Of a stretch of DNA of 64,000 bases, positions 12,225 through 23,699 are shown one piece after another; positions within the stretch are counted from its first letter, which is position 1; every line of letters starts with the position of its first letter. The translations under genes were made by a program, and so were the position numbers. The notes below the pieces were generated by a model that was given only the letters and a program-made list of their open reading frames with translations, was not told where the DNA came from and searched no databases. This DNA comes from Bipolaris cookei (taxonomy: Eukaryota > Ascomycota > Dothideomycetes > Pleosporales > Pleosporaceae): the NCBI GenBank assembly GCA_002286855.1, contig NRSV01000037.1, positions 292,537 through 356,536 of the forward strand, written 5' to 3'.

Positions 12225-13274
12225 ATGCGGTGGTTCACGCTCCTCACAGCCTCGCTGCTGCCCTTTGTAGCTCTCGCAGCCAAGAAGCCCACCGGCGACC
12301 GCTTCAATGACGCCCGCGCCAAATCGCTGTCAACCGGCCGTCCGCTCAAGCTTAACGATGCCAGCTACGCTCAACTGACAAAGTCGCCGAGAGACTACGG
12401 TGTCGCTGTACTACTCACCGCATTGGAGCCCAGGTTCGGATGTGCGCTCTGCAGGAGCTTCCAGCCAGAATGGGACCTGCTGGGTAATAGCTGGACAAAG
12501 GGAGACAAAGATGGCCAATCCAGACTTGTCTTTGGTACTTTGGACTTTATCGATGGAAAGAATGTCTTTCAATCGGTATGAAATTCCACTACATCCATCC
12601 CATGCTGCTATAGAAACTAACTATATATGTAGATGCAACTCCAAACCGCCCCCGTCCTCCTCTTCTTCCACCCCACCGCCGGCCCCCACGCAAAAGTCGA
12701 CTCGCAACCCGCCCGCTTCGACTTCACCGGCGGACCTCAAACTGCCGAACAAATCCACGCCTGGGTCGCCCGCCAAGTTCCCCATGGCCTCCCCAAACCC
12801 TCCGTAGCCCGCCCTATCAACTGGGTCAGGGTCATCACCATAACCACCTCCGTCCTCGGCAGCATCACTGCCATCTTCGCTGCCTCGCCATACGTCATCC
12901 CCTTGCTCCAGAACCGCAATCTCTGGGCTGCTGTCAGTCTCATTGCCGTGCTGCTCTTCACCAGCGGCCACATGTTCAATCACATCCGCAAGACGCCCTA
13001 CGTTGTTGGCGACAACAAAGGTGGCATCAATTACTTTGCAGGAGGCTTCAGCAACCAGTACGGCCTCGAGTCGCAGATTGTCGCAGCCATTTACGGCGTC
13101 CTTGCTTTTGCCGCTATTTCGCTGGCTGTCAAGGTACCCAGGATCCAGGATGTGCGCGCTCAGTCGCTGGCCGTCTTCTTGTGGACTGGTGTTTTATTTG
13201 GCATGTACAGCTTCCTCATGAGCGTCTTCCGTGTCAAGAATCCTTCGTACCCCTTTTGGCTGCCTCCGTTTTAA
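12225..13274 (+). CDS. ost3: Oligosaccharyltransferase subunit Ost3/Ost6 (thioredoxin-like)
   Basis: Ost3/Ost6 is the oxidoreductase subunit of the ER oligosaccharyltransferase. It holds acceptor cysteines by mixed disulfides so that nearby Asn sites can be N-glycosylated. Exons 12225-12575 and 12633-13274 (intron 12576-12632, phase 0, GT-AG) give 330 residues, the usual family length. A signal peptide (MRWFTLLTASLLPFVALA) leads into a lumenal thioredoxin-like domain with the redox motif CALC at residues 73-76. Four C-terminal membrane helices follow, with the family motif GHMFNHIR between helices 2 and 3 and a hydrophobic end. An in-frame upstream ATG at 12162 would place 21 residues before the signal peptide, so 12225 is preferred. 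The identity is clear; Ost3 versus Ost6 cannot be separated by eye because many filamentous fungi have one gene. Confidence 0.92.
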
Positions 13275-13840
13275 GCCTCGTTTTGCTTGACCAGAGGGGG
13301 ATTGTGTACAATCTTGGGGATATTACCCCCCAAAAAATGGAGATTGAGCTTTTGTTTGCGCTTTCTGTGAGTAGATGGTTGTTGCTGTTTTTAAAACACT
13401 TGATGAAGCATCAGAGCTTGCGGTTCGAGCATGATGTACATTGTATGATAGTTGGGGTTCTCTATGCCGTAGACTAAGAATATGAAAAAAGGACTTGTTC
13501 GCGCGAAATCACATAAACAGCCCCTTGATGCCATCTTGATGTATCTGCACATGACCAGACTTGGGCTGAATGATACAATTATTACAATGACCGGATTGCA
13601 CTTTGATTAGAATAAGTATGTACTCTCGTAACCATCATGATGATGCGTAAACCATTACCCCGTAAACCCATCTCCTAAAGAAATCCCATAATCCCATATC
13701 TCCATAACCTGCTTGATGGAACAAAAACCATTTGGATTAGAAAAAAACACGCCATAAACCCATGATTTCAGACTTAACCCATACCAGAATAGCCATTTTG
13801 TCGAATGTGCAAATCAGTCGTCTGCCAGAATAAAAGGTGT
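13275..13840. other. Convergent 3' region OST3 / HAM1-like
   Basis: A 566-bp AT-rich gap between two converging genes, likely both 3' UTRs. Nothing else was recognised. Confidence 0.6.
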
Positions 13841-16175
13841 TTAGGAAAGTGCCATGGCATGGAGGTCGAAGACATCGTTCCTCCAACCACCTTCATCCCA
13901 GTCATCAATGCGCTCTGGTGCACGACGACCCTCTTCCTCCCACAGCTTGGCCACGCTGCCTGGTGCATACTTGCCAGCGAAGACACCCTTCTTCGGTGCG
14001 TCAACACCAACCCTAGTGTAAAGGTCGGGGTCATCGGCCGGTGTGAGACGCGTGATGACAGCCTTGACAAACGTCTTCAGGTCATCTGGATCAGAGATCC
14101 TCGTCGCTCGAAGCCTCTCGCGTGCAAAGATGAGCTCACGGTTGGCGGCGTGGATAGCATCAGCGATACCTTGGGCCATCTGCCTTTCCATGACCTTACG
14201 GACAACGGGGCGCAGCAAGGGCTTGAGTAGCCAGCCAAAGAGGCTGAACTTGGACTTGCGCAGCGTGTACGAAAGCTTGTGGATATGGACACGGACGGCC
14301 TTGAGCGTAAGAATCTGCTCCAACTTCTCTTTGCCGACTTCAACATCCAAATGAATGTCGATACCGCGCTCGTCGAGTTGGAACGAAGCAATACCTTCAT
14401 CTGCAAGGCGAAGGAGGCCAGAATGTGCGCGGAGAAGGAAACCGACCTCATTTGCACGGAACGAAAGACCGTCAATCTTGATGGTAAACTTGGACGTAGC
14501 CTTGGACGCAACACGGAAGCGGGCCTTGCGAAGTTCGAAATCGTTGTAGGTTTCTACTCGGAAGCGGAACGGGAGGAAGGATGTGTGGTTCACAGTCTTG
14601 CCAGGTTCAATAATCAAGTTCTCCAGGAGCATATCGATTTCGGGTGTGGATACTTCCAGACGAGGAATGGGGATGTATTGGATAGCCTGGATTGCAAGAG
14701 GGACGAAAACATTGATTGCATCTTGAACGAGCTCGCCGTTCATATTGCTGTGTAGGGGTGATAGTATGTTCCAGATCTTCATCGTCGTGTTAATCATCTT
14801 CGCAATGTCCTGGTCCTGGGCGACAGCCATGAACGTGCTCTGGGCTTGTACGAAAAACGCATCTACGTCCTGGCGTAGCGAAGATTCCGATCCAACACCA
14901 TTGGCCTTCTTTCGAAGCTCTTGGAATTTTTCGTCGACATGGTCAAAGAAATCGGGGTCTGTGAGAAGTTTCTGCAGCGAGTTTCCAATGTCGATGAGCA
15001 AATCCTCAAATTCGGGATCTTTGCGCGAGTGCTCCAAAACCTTATGGAATGCATCCTCGAGCTTGTTCCACTCTTCTTTGTCACCAAAGGAGCTCAAGAA
15101 GGTCCAGAAGTTCTTGACAGCCCTCTCCATCTCTCGATTTGGCTCGACGTCAGCTTCGAGAGCACCCATAGCATCTTCTACGGTCCGAGAGTATGCCATC
15201 GCGTACCGTTTCAATAGCGTTGCGAGTACTGAAACTGAGTCGTTGTAATCCCTCTTTTGTCTCAGGTTTGTGATTGTCTTCTTCAGGCGGTACAAGAGTG
15301 ATTCGCCCTCGTCACCCTGTAGCTTCTCGGCCAAACTTACATCTGCCCTCTTAGCAACCTTGGTAACCCCATTGCCAACAACTTTGGCGACCTCAGCGAC
15401 CTGATCATTGATCTCTTCAGTAGAGTGTGCGAGAGCCTCATCCGCACCGGGTTCCTTGAGTGCCTTTTGTTCTTTTAGTGAAGGCTCGATCTTCTTAGCT
15501 GCCTTCTTGGATACGTTTGACAGTGTGAAAGCAGTGTCTCTGAACACTTCCCGGCCGACAGTGTTCAGATCAGCGAGGAAGATGCGAAAGTCGGAATTGG
15601 TTAGGAGCAAGGATCCGACGGTCTGCAGACTGTGGTAGGCTGCTAATATTTTAGCTATGTTCTGTGTGAGAGAGAAAACGATATGTACTAACCTGCAGTG
15701 GCGTCGGCCTTTGCTTTCGATCTGGTCGCCCTTCGTGCAATATCTTCCACATCTACAGATACCCTGGACTTGGAAAGATACCAGAGGAAGTCTTGAATTT
15801 GGTCTTTGCTGTTCTTGTGGTTCAGAGTATCGATGAATTGGTGTAACCATTGCTTGGTAAACTTGACCAGGAGACGACCAGAATCGCTCAAATCGGGGTT
15901 TTCTGGGTTCAGGATATCTGCAGATAGCAAGCTCCGGAGGTTGATGATGAGTTGTTCGTTAGATGGCATGAACCCCATCGAAAGTGCACGTATCATCTGA
16001 TATGAGTGTAGCTTCTGGTGCACCTCTCTCTGCAGTGCTGTGTCATCGCGGTACTGACATGTGAGATTAGCGCGTACAATTTGGATCGACGAGACATGTG
16101 TATACATACCTGAGGCAACAGCGGGCGCTGGTCCTCGTCGCGTTTGTGTCTCCCGAAGCACGATGAAAGTGCCAT
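13841..16175 (-). CDS. HAM1-like protein (fungal HAM1-like N- and C-terminal domains)
   Basis: Fungal protein of the HAM1-like family (large alpha-helical N-terminal domain plus a C-terminal lipid-binding, BPI-like fold), associated with hyphal anastomosis and membrane functions in filamentous ascomycetes. Exons 16175-16110, 16053-15693 and 15639-13841 encode 741 residues. Introns 16054-16109 and 15640-15692 are GT-AG. The second intron ends in a tandem acceptor TAGCAG; use of the first AG would start exon 3 at 15642 and add one alanine. The N-terminus carries the family-like FVKFTKQWLHQFIDTL-type helix region. The long middle is helical and charged. The C-terminal part has alternating hydrophobic strands (FRVETYNDFELRKARFRV) and a helical KVMERQMAQGIADAIH segment. 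The name comes from overall domain resemblance; the biochemical activity is unknown. Confidence 0.75.
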
Positions 16176-19034
16176 GGCGATGATTGCAACTGGAGCTTGT
16201 CTAGGAGAAATGCAGCTGAGGCAGAAGAGTTGTAAACAGCTCTTTTAAGCCTCGATCAAAACGCGTAGGTCAGGATGACGAGAGGGAGCTAGCGACGTCA
16301 TGCCGTTTGTCGATCCCGCAGCTCCACATGCGCCAAGGCTGCCGCTCCCATTCTTGGTCCTGCGGAATGTACTACATATTTACATACATCAACCTATTAC
16401 TAACAGACAAAAATCGATCTTGGCTCTTATAGACCTGCACACCCTAAAACCTACATGGAATGACTCGTAAAACTAGTCTCTACCTTCTCCAGCTCTTATC
16501 TTCTAAATTGAGCTTCTGTAGCGTATGCAAAACGTGTGTAAAGTTGGCGCTTTTTGTATGTGCGCAGTTATTTGTCTATCGATAGGACTCTTGGCGTAGC
16601 CGCGGCCATCCCAAAGATCTCGAGCAAGGCAGCCTGGGCCAATCCCCTGGCATACTATATGCCAGGTCTCATGTGTATGTACATATTAATATATGTTCAC
16701 GTATATATCAGGACCTTGCTGCACATCACTCATCTCAGAAGACGCATGGAACATTTCTCGAAAGTATCTACTGAGTCGACGCAACGTTGTTATAGCATTC
16801 AGCTGCATCCGATATGCACGCATCTACAATTGAGGCTTCGAGTGCCGGCACGATCAAAATTAAGACAAGATTATTTATTGAGCGTCTATGACGAGTACAA
16901 GGGCGGTACATCAAGGCTACAGCGCTGAAGGCTACAGCGCTGAAAGCAGGGTTTGGTCAAAGTAGCTAGTAGTTGAGCTTGCACTTGCAAGAAATCCAGA
17001 TCTCGCAACTCATCACAGCCACCACAGCCACACGCAACTTCCCCGCACCACTGTCGCGTGCTGCTAGCACGCAATGGCGATGGGTCCACCGAGAGAGCAT
17101 GGGCCCGTTGGATGCTTTCCATCGGGGATTCTAGACGTTCCAGCGCATCGTGCATTACTCCATCTGTAGGTGGGATTGTGCCAAAAGGAAGGGTTTTTCC
17201 AGGCATGGACGCAGTGTTCAGGCCGCTGGAGCGACTTTGCATTCTTGTCGGGGAAGCGGCCCATTGGAGAAGGGCCCTTAAAGAACCCCTACTGTATTCT
17301 TGTAGCCATGCATCAGGTAAGGCCCGGGCATTCTAGATCGGATTAGGCCTGACTCGCTTGCCGGGGTTGTCAAGAGACGGTGAGACTTGACAGTTGCATG
17401 ACGGTTACAGTTCTGCTGCACGCCCAAGGCATTAGACAAGAGGCCAAGGGCCATGTAAGAGGGCTCTGGTTTTGATTCGCAAGCTGTGTGTAGCACTGAC
17501 ATGATTTTGGGAGGACGCTCACCGAGAAACTCCGTAACCTCCCGTGGTGCTGTCAAGCTGTGGAGTCGTGTGCCCCATTTCTCGGAAGAGAACGAACTGG
17601 ACACGTGCCCGAGGCGGCTAACTTTACCTACTTTACCCAAGGAGGCCATCAAGCTTTCCCCACAACTGCGGACGATCCACCCCGGCCGCATATGCAGCCG
17701 TCGAATGTTTGTCCGAGACAGCGTCTTTTTAGTAGGTTCACGCACAAGAAATGAGCGGCCACTGCAATTGAGACATGACATGCACCTGGACGGCATGAAA
17801 GGCGTGGACCGGGTCGGACTTGGGGCGCCATTCAACAGCTACCTTATTTTTTGGTTGCGTTATTTTTGTTACAGATTTGGAGCGCAGATTGCGATCGCGC
17901 CGGCTTCCCCTGACACCACCCGTCCGCCTAATTTGGTGAAAGGTCAAGGGGACAGGGGCAGTGTGAGTTGAGCGTTGAAAAAAAAATTACGTCTGCGGGT
18001 CGTGGTACTGGGAAAAGGCACACCGCCTTGGGCGACTAGCAAGCCGTCGGATCAGTATATAGATTGATGGAGCCGAATGCGGATCCGCCAGAGGATTCGT
18101 AGAGTAGATACGGTGTGGTGACATGGCTAAAGTCCGGAAGCCGCACTATTAGGATGAGTAACGTCAAGACTGTTCCGGGTTGTTGGTGGCAAAGAGGCGT
18201 GAGACAAATCCCGTAAGACGAGGCCGATTAATAATAGACACCGTGTTGCGGATGGACACAGACATGTTGATAAAAAATGCCTCGATGCCTAACTGTGGCT
18301 CGATACGAGCAGACGGAGCCCGAGGGGACGGAGCCCGAGGAGACGGAAGTACAACAAGAAGCACATAGTAGAGAGGGCCAGACGGCGTTGATGACGGATG
18401 GCTGATTGCGGTGCTGTCAAGTCGATATGCCCGACAGAAGCAAATGGGGGCCATGGATGCGAATTGGAGCCCATCGGTGGATAGTGCGGCGTTCGCTGCA
18501 AGGCCAGCCAGACGCGTCCGTTCCGAATGCTCCCGACAATATGCACGCCTGCCCCATGATCCCTGATACCCGGCCGCTGTGGCTGTGGCACGTCGAAAAA
18601 ATTATGGGCGTGCCTATCGGCGGTTTCAGGCAGTCGGGGTCCAGGCAAGAGGATAGGCAAGAGGACAGAGTTGTGTGCGTGCAGTGTTCGTGACAAGCTG
18701 CGTTGCAAGCCGTCTGGTCTATCTAGGCGTATGGCCGTTGGACGGGTAAGAGGCCGGCGTTCAGCATTGCGGGAGCAAAGATGGGCAGGTTGGGGATGGG
18801 GAAAATGCGACTGGCGTGATGGTTACAGGCTGACCAACACAACGGGCTGGTCTATGCTTCCCCTACAGGCTCACCTTGACGGCGAGAACGGATCTCCTCA
18901 CAGTGTCTCTTGCGGACCCCAGACCCCTCCCGATAGGCTATTCGTTATGTAGCCCCAATCCTCCGCACGCCCCAGGCGGCCTATTTCCCTGACATCTTTT
19001 TTTCAATTGCCGACGGAAGTTTCATCCCATCTCA
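16176..19034. other. Long intergenic region upstream of malic enzyme
   Basis: A 2.9-kb gap that must hold the divergent promoters of the HAM1-like and malic enzyme genes. It contains two small tandem repeats: a 15-bp unit AAGGCTACAGCGCTG repeated twice at 16913-16942, and a 15-bp GC-rich unit (GGACGGAGCCCGAGG type) repeated about twice at 18311-18340. Open frames of 160-185 codons on both strands around 17280-17970 overlap each other and show no domain, so I do not call them genes. Confidence 0.55.
16913..16942. repeat. 15-bp tandem duplication
   Basis: Unit AAGGCTACAGCGCTG occurs twice head to tail without mismatch. It is noncoding as far as can be seen. Confidence 0.85.
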
Positions 19035-21049
19035 ATGCACCTCCGATTCAGGTCGCTTATAAAAGTTACGGCTCCTGCCCAAGGCTTCCGCTCCTCAATC
19101 CCTAAACCCTCCCCTCGATACATGGCTACAGTTGCCACTCACAATATGCCTTCTGCCACTCGCCCCAGCTACGCCCGCAAGTTGACCACAACTTCGGGCG
19201 ACTATGACATGTCATACACCCCAGACGTCCGCCGCAGTCTCGGCACATACGGCCTCACCCCTCCAGCCGTCGAGAGCTACGATGTCCAGACCGACCGATG
19301 TGAGTTGGACAATTGTTTCCTGTAGACTGCAATTGCTGATTTTCCCACAGGCCTCCGCCTCCTCGCCATGAAGTCCACTCCCCTCGAGAAATTCCAGTAC
19401 CTCGTCCACCTACGAGCCACCAACGTCCACCTCTTCTACAGACTTCTCGGCGAGAACATCAAGGTGAGCAAATGCTACCCACAATTTGTGCAGAGTCACA
19501 ACTGACACATACCCAGGAATTGACTCCTCTCATCTACACCCCGACCGTCGGCGAAGCCTGCCTACGATGGCACGAGATCTGGACCCAACCCGAGGGCATG
19601 TACCTCTCATGGAGCGACCGCGGCAATCTCCGCAAGATCCTCGACAACTGGCCACACGAGGTCGACATCACTGTCCTCACTGATGGTTCCCGTATCCTCG
19701 GTCTTGGTGACCTTGGTGTCAACGGCATGGGCATTCCCGTCGGCAAACTCGCTCTCTACACGGCTTGCGCTGGTATCAAGCCCGACAGCACTCTGCCCCT
19801 CACCCTCGATTTGGGAACCAACAACAAGGCTCTCCGTGACGACCCTCTATACATGGGTTCCAGGATGCCCAAGGTTACCCCCGAGCAAGAAAAGGAATTC
19901 CTCGACGAGCTCATGGTCGCCCTTACTGACCGATGGCCGAGGTACGCAGTAATCTTTTTTTCTGACTCATCTGCCAAATACTAACATTATCCTAGCATCG
20001 TCATTCAGTTCGAAGATTTCAAGAACCCCTTCCCCGCCCTAGAACGTTACCAAAACCAATACGCCATGTTCAACGATGATGTCCAGGGTACTGGTGCCGT
20101 CATTGTTGGTGGCTTCATCAACGCCGTCAGGGCCTCTGGTGTCCCAGCAAAGGACCACAAGGCTATTTTCTTGGGTGCTGGAAGTGCCGGTGTCGGTGTC
20201 GCCAAGCAGATTGTTGAGTACTTCATCAAGGAGGGTCTGACAGAAGACGAGGCTCGCCGCAAGTTCTGGTTCGTCGACTCAAACGGACTTGTTACCCTTG
20301 ACCGCGGCGACAAGCTCGCTGACCACAAGGTCTACTTCGCCCGTGACGACAACAACGGTCGTCAATACCAGTCACTCAGCCGTCTCATCGACTACGTACA
20401 GCCTACCATTCTTATGGGTCTGTCAACCATTGGCGGTGCATTCAACAAGGACATTCTTGAGAAGATGGCCTCGCTGAACAACCGCCCCATCATCTTCCCT
20501 CTCTCCAACCCTTCCAGCAAGTCTGAGTGCACATTCGAGGAGGCCGTCCTTGCCACCGAGGGTCGCTGTCTCTTCGCATCTGGCTCTCCCTTCCCGTCGA
20601 TGGAGTACGATGGCAAGCTGCTCACCCCTGGCCAAGGAAATAACATGTATGTGTTCCCAGGTATCGGACTGGGCGCTATCCTTTCCAAGGCTGTTTCGGT
20701 TACACAAGACATGATCTACGCTTCCGCCGAGTACCTCTCTACCTCCTTGAACAGGCAAGAAGTTGCCGATGGCTGGTTGTACCCTGATATTCGCCGTATC
20801 CGCGAGGTTTCTGTTGTTGTCACCCGCGGTGTCATTCGTGCTGCCCAAAAGAACGGCGTTGACCGTGCCACTGAGCTACGCGACATGAACGACGAGCAGC
20901 TTGACGACTTTATCAAGAAGAGCATGTATGACCCACACACTGAGAACCAATACTTTGACCGCAAGCTATCACAACTCGTCTCAAGCGAGAAGCTCAACGG
21001 CACCACCGTTGGTGTGACTGAGGTCACCAACGGCCTTGCTCACTTGTAG
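19035..21049 (+). CDS. NAD-dependent malic enzyme, probably mitochondrial
   Basis: Oxidative decarboxylation of malate to pyruvate with reduction of NAD(P). Exons 19035-19299, 19351-19463, 19517-19941 and 19996-21049 encode 618 residues; all three introns are GT-AG and family continuity holds across each. Catalytic N-domain: YTPTVGEAC with the active-site tyrosine, then GLGDLGVNGMGIPVGK. NAD domain: the acid-rich signature FNDDVQGTGAV binding metal and malate, then the dinucleotide fold GAGSAGVGVAKQI. The first 30 residues are basic and hydroxylated without acids (start MHLRFRSLIK), like a mitochondrial presequence. A second in-frame ATG at 19122 (MATVATHN) could make a shorter form. NAD rather than NADP preference is inferred from resemblance to fungal mitochondrial enzymes, not proven. 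Confidence 0.93.
19058..19064 (+). promoter_or_regulatory. TATA-like box inside malic enzyme exon 1
   Basis: TATAAAA lies 23 bp after the first ATG and 58 bp before the second in-frame ATG at 19122. It may serve an internal promoter for a shorter form, or it may simply be coding sequence (Leu-Ile-Lys codons). Confidence 0.3.
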
Positions 21050-22674
21050 TCTTCTTCGTCTTCTTTCGACACATTTCTGGCGCCAACATTTTTAATCGCT
21101 GAATATGTTATCTTTTTTCCTTGTTTCGGTCGACACATATTTGGGCACTAGGGAAATTGGGACACTAAGTTTTCCTCCTTTTCTTTAGGCGAGGGACTAG
21201 AATGGTTTCGATACCCTACTATTTCATGGCTTCCTCTCTCTCACAGGATACGTGTAGTACATGTAGATATTTCTCTACTCGGTGTAGCCAGGCACACCGA
21301 AAAAAGGGCAAGAATGCAATAAGTTTAGAGTTTATATATGTTGAGTTTTTATGAACTATGCTTTGAATGTGAGATGTCATTTATGTGATGCACTGTCGTT
21401 GAATGATATTCTGTTGAGACTGCTACCATGTCCGTCCCCCATCTCGAGCAGAGAGCCATGCATGCACGATGCCCTCCAATATAACCCTCCACAGTACCCT
21501 CCAATCTTTGTGCATTTTTCCTTCCCTCAGTCACCTCCTAGATCACCATCCTCCAACTGACCACTCCCCCATGCCCTTAACACGACAGCAAGCCACATCC
21601 TACTACTCCCATCCGCGTAACCACTAACGGGAAGGCCCGCCAACACCCCCGGACCCACCGCTTACGGTCTGGCCTTGTCAGTGTGTCTGCGGGGTTGGAC
21701 CGGGGGGGGGGGTCGCGGGAGGAAGGGCGCGCTGGAGCTTTGCCCACCCCCCGGCATGTTGCAGAAATGGGGGCTTTGCCTATTTGAGAGGTGATGGCTA
21801 TGCAGGATGGAGGGATGGGGGAAAGGTGGTTTTGGGTTAGACATCTTTATTATATTCTTGTGGTACTTTTAACTGAAATTATCTATGGGGATACTACGTA
21901 GTGGGGCTTTTTGGTGTTCTGATTGTATAGTATAATGCGACCTTTCAAAGGTGATGGTTGTGAGATGCCGAGCCAGTGGCTTTAATATGGGTTGAAGGGG
22001 GTGGGTGGGGGTGTAGAGGAGGGAGCTACGCTGATTTGTTGTGAGATGAGTATATATCTTGTGGCTTTCGGAGTACCTTTTTTTCTGATTCCGTGATTTA
22101 GGTTTGGAGGTGCGTTTGAATTATTGTTTTGTGCTTTGTATCAGCTCCTGTGCGTTGGTCGCTTTGCTGATCATTACGAGCCCATGAAAAATGAGTGGCT
22201 TTGTGAGCATTGTGCACGAGTTTGTGGCCCACTCTTTGTGAGTACTTTAACTCTACGGACAGATTAGATTTCGGGTGCCATTAAGGGAGAATTGAGTTTA
22301 CTTAATGTAGAAGGGTATCTCCTGTAGGGTGGAGAAATGTGTCCCTACGAGCATACAGAGTACTTTATGTTGAAGACCCAGTGTCCGAAAATCGTTGGCA
22401 AACGGACGTCACTCTCACCATACAACTAGAGCAACAGACCAGACATCGCTGCCCCATCCTAAAATCTCGCTACAGAACGGACATTTCAGCCCCACACTTC
22501 CGTCCCTTACTACTCATGTAAAAATTCTAGTTGTGTCTCATCTTCATCGATAATTCGCCTTGTCTACTTAAACTCAACTCTAGGACTTCTACTACACTAC
22601 ACTACACCTATCCACACATTCTATCTGACCATGAACTGCTCACACTCAACTCTATAAGGGCATTTCTCATCGTC
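21050..22674. other. Intergenic region, malic enzyme 3' side to Myb-like promoter
   Basis: 1.6 kb with no supported gene. It contains a G11 run at 21702-21712 within a purine/GC-biased block. Confidence 0.6.
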
Positions 22675-23211
22675 ATGGACGACGCCAATAGTCCCAAAGG
22701 ATGGACCGATCGTGAGATCGTAGATGCAAACACCTTGACAACGAGCAACACTAACACCAACCAGCTCTCCAGCCTCTTGTATCTCATCCAAAAGGACAAT
22801 ATCACTCTTGATTGGGATGTACGTACCCAGGCCCAGAAAGAAACAAAGCACGCGCGGAAACCCCAAGCTAACGTATCACAGGGAGGTCTCTACGCTGCTG
22901 GTCGCACTGCCAGTGGCTTCAAGCAGAAGACCAACAAGCTCATCAGGGCGTTCAGACCAGAGTGGGATGTCATGTTGTCTGGTGCACCAGTTTCTCAGGC
23001 CACTCTTAAAAAGGCGCCTGCTACTCCTCGCAAGCGCAAGTCCAAAGCAGATCAGGAGGACAGCAAGGACGCCCCGAGTGTCAAAAAACCGCGAGCTAGG
23101 CTGAGCAAGAAGGCTGCTACACCCAAGAGTGAGGAGGATGAGGTGGACTTGGACGTCAAGGCTGAGGCAAAGGAGGAGGAACAAATCGATGACATTGAGA
23201 GTGAGATTTGA
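22675..23211 (+). CDS. Small basic Myb/SANT-like fungal protein, copy 1 of tandem pair
   Basis: Family of small fungal nuclear-type proteins with an N-terminal Myb/SANT-like helical motif and a Lys-rich tail; function unknown. Predicted exons are 22675-22719, 22765-22818 and 22882-23211, giving 142 residues. Both introns (45 nt with donor GTAGAT, and 63 nt with donor GTACGT and a good GCTAAC branch site) are multiples of three and free of stops, so the unspliced frame also stays open. Introns were placed because the downstream paralogue has a middle exon of exactly 54 nt between the same motifs. Key parts: KGWTDRE, then LIQKDNITLDWD, then GRTASGFKQKTNKLIRAF. The tail is basic (PRKRKSKADQ, KKPRARLSKKA) and ends in an acidic EEEQIDDIESEI. 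It probably binds DNA or chromatin, by composition only. Confidence 0.7.
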   Translation: MDDANSPKGWTDREIVDANTLTTSNTNTNQLSSLLYLIQKDNITLDWDVRTQAQKETKHARKPQANVSQGGLYAAGRTASGFKQKTNKLIRAFRPEWDVMLSGAPVSQATLKKAPATPRKRKSKADQEDSKDAPSVKKPRARLSKKAATPKSEEDEVDLDVKAEAKEEEQIDDIESEI

Positions 23212-23699
23212 AGGGTTCGGCTATGATGCAAGGGAATGAACGTATCATGCGGAGTATTCGTTGATTCTCAATGCGAGGAGAAATGGGATCAACATTGCAA
23301 CGGCTTGCAATTTGGTAGTTTGGACTCACGATTCCATGTCTCACAGTAGTAACATAGCATGCGCACTTGTTATGTGAGAATAGACGATTAGGTTCCACTT
23401 CAGTCACTCAAATGGAAATTTACATCGGGATAAGAGGATATGCAAATGCTTTGATTGTCCCGCCAACCTGAGGTGACACGCATGTCTCGACACTCACCTT
23501 CACTGCATGACCCCATCAATAGCATCCTCACTCACTTAGCACAAGACACGTTCTCTCTCACTTACACATATAACCTCTTAATATCTTTCGTCCCTTCCTT
23601 CTTCCTCCACTCCCACTATTCTACATCTCGAGTACCCTCAACCATCCACACCAAACCCTAACACAACAACAACTACACCCACCCACCCACCCACCCAAA
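23212..23699. other. Spacer between tandem Myb-like genes
   Basis: About 490 bp holding the 3' UTR of copy 1 and the promoter/leader of copy 2. It ends in five CCC blocks separated by single A just before the ATG. Confidence 0.6.
23678..23696 (-). other. Perfect G-quadruplex motif next to start codon
   Basis: Five GGG runs with single-T loops on the minus strand (CCC blocks on plus), ending 3 nt before the ATG of the second Myb-like gene. Single-nucleotide loops are the most stable class of DNA G-quadruplex. The mRNA itself is C-rich, so any fold would be in the template DNA. Confidence 0.7.

Noticed and set aside
17278..17971. Overlapping open frames of 160-185 codons on both strands
   Set aside because: They overlap each other, show no domain, no splice structure and no codon bias. 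Treated as chance frames in GC-rich DNA.
23677..23696. Telomeric repeat
   Set aside because: The unit is ACCC, not CCCTAA; only a single CCCTAA occurs nearby.
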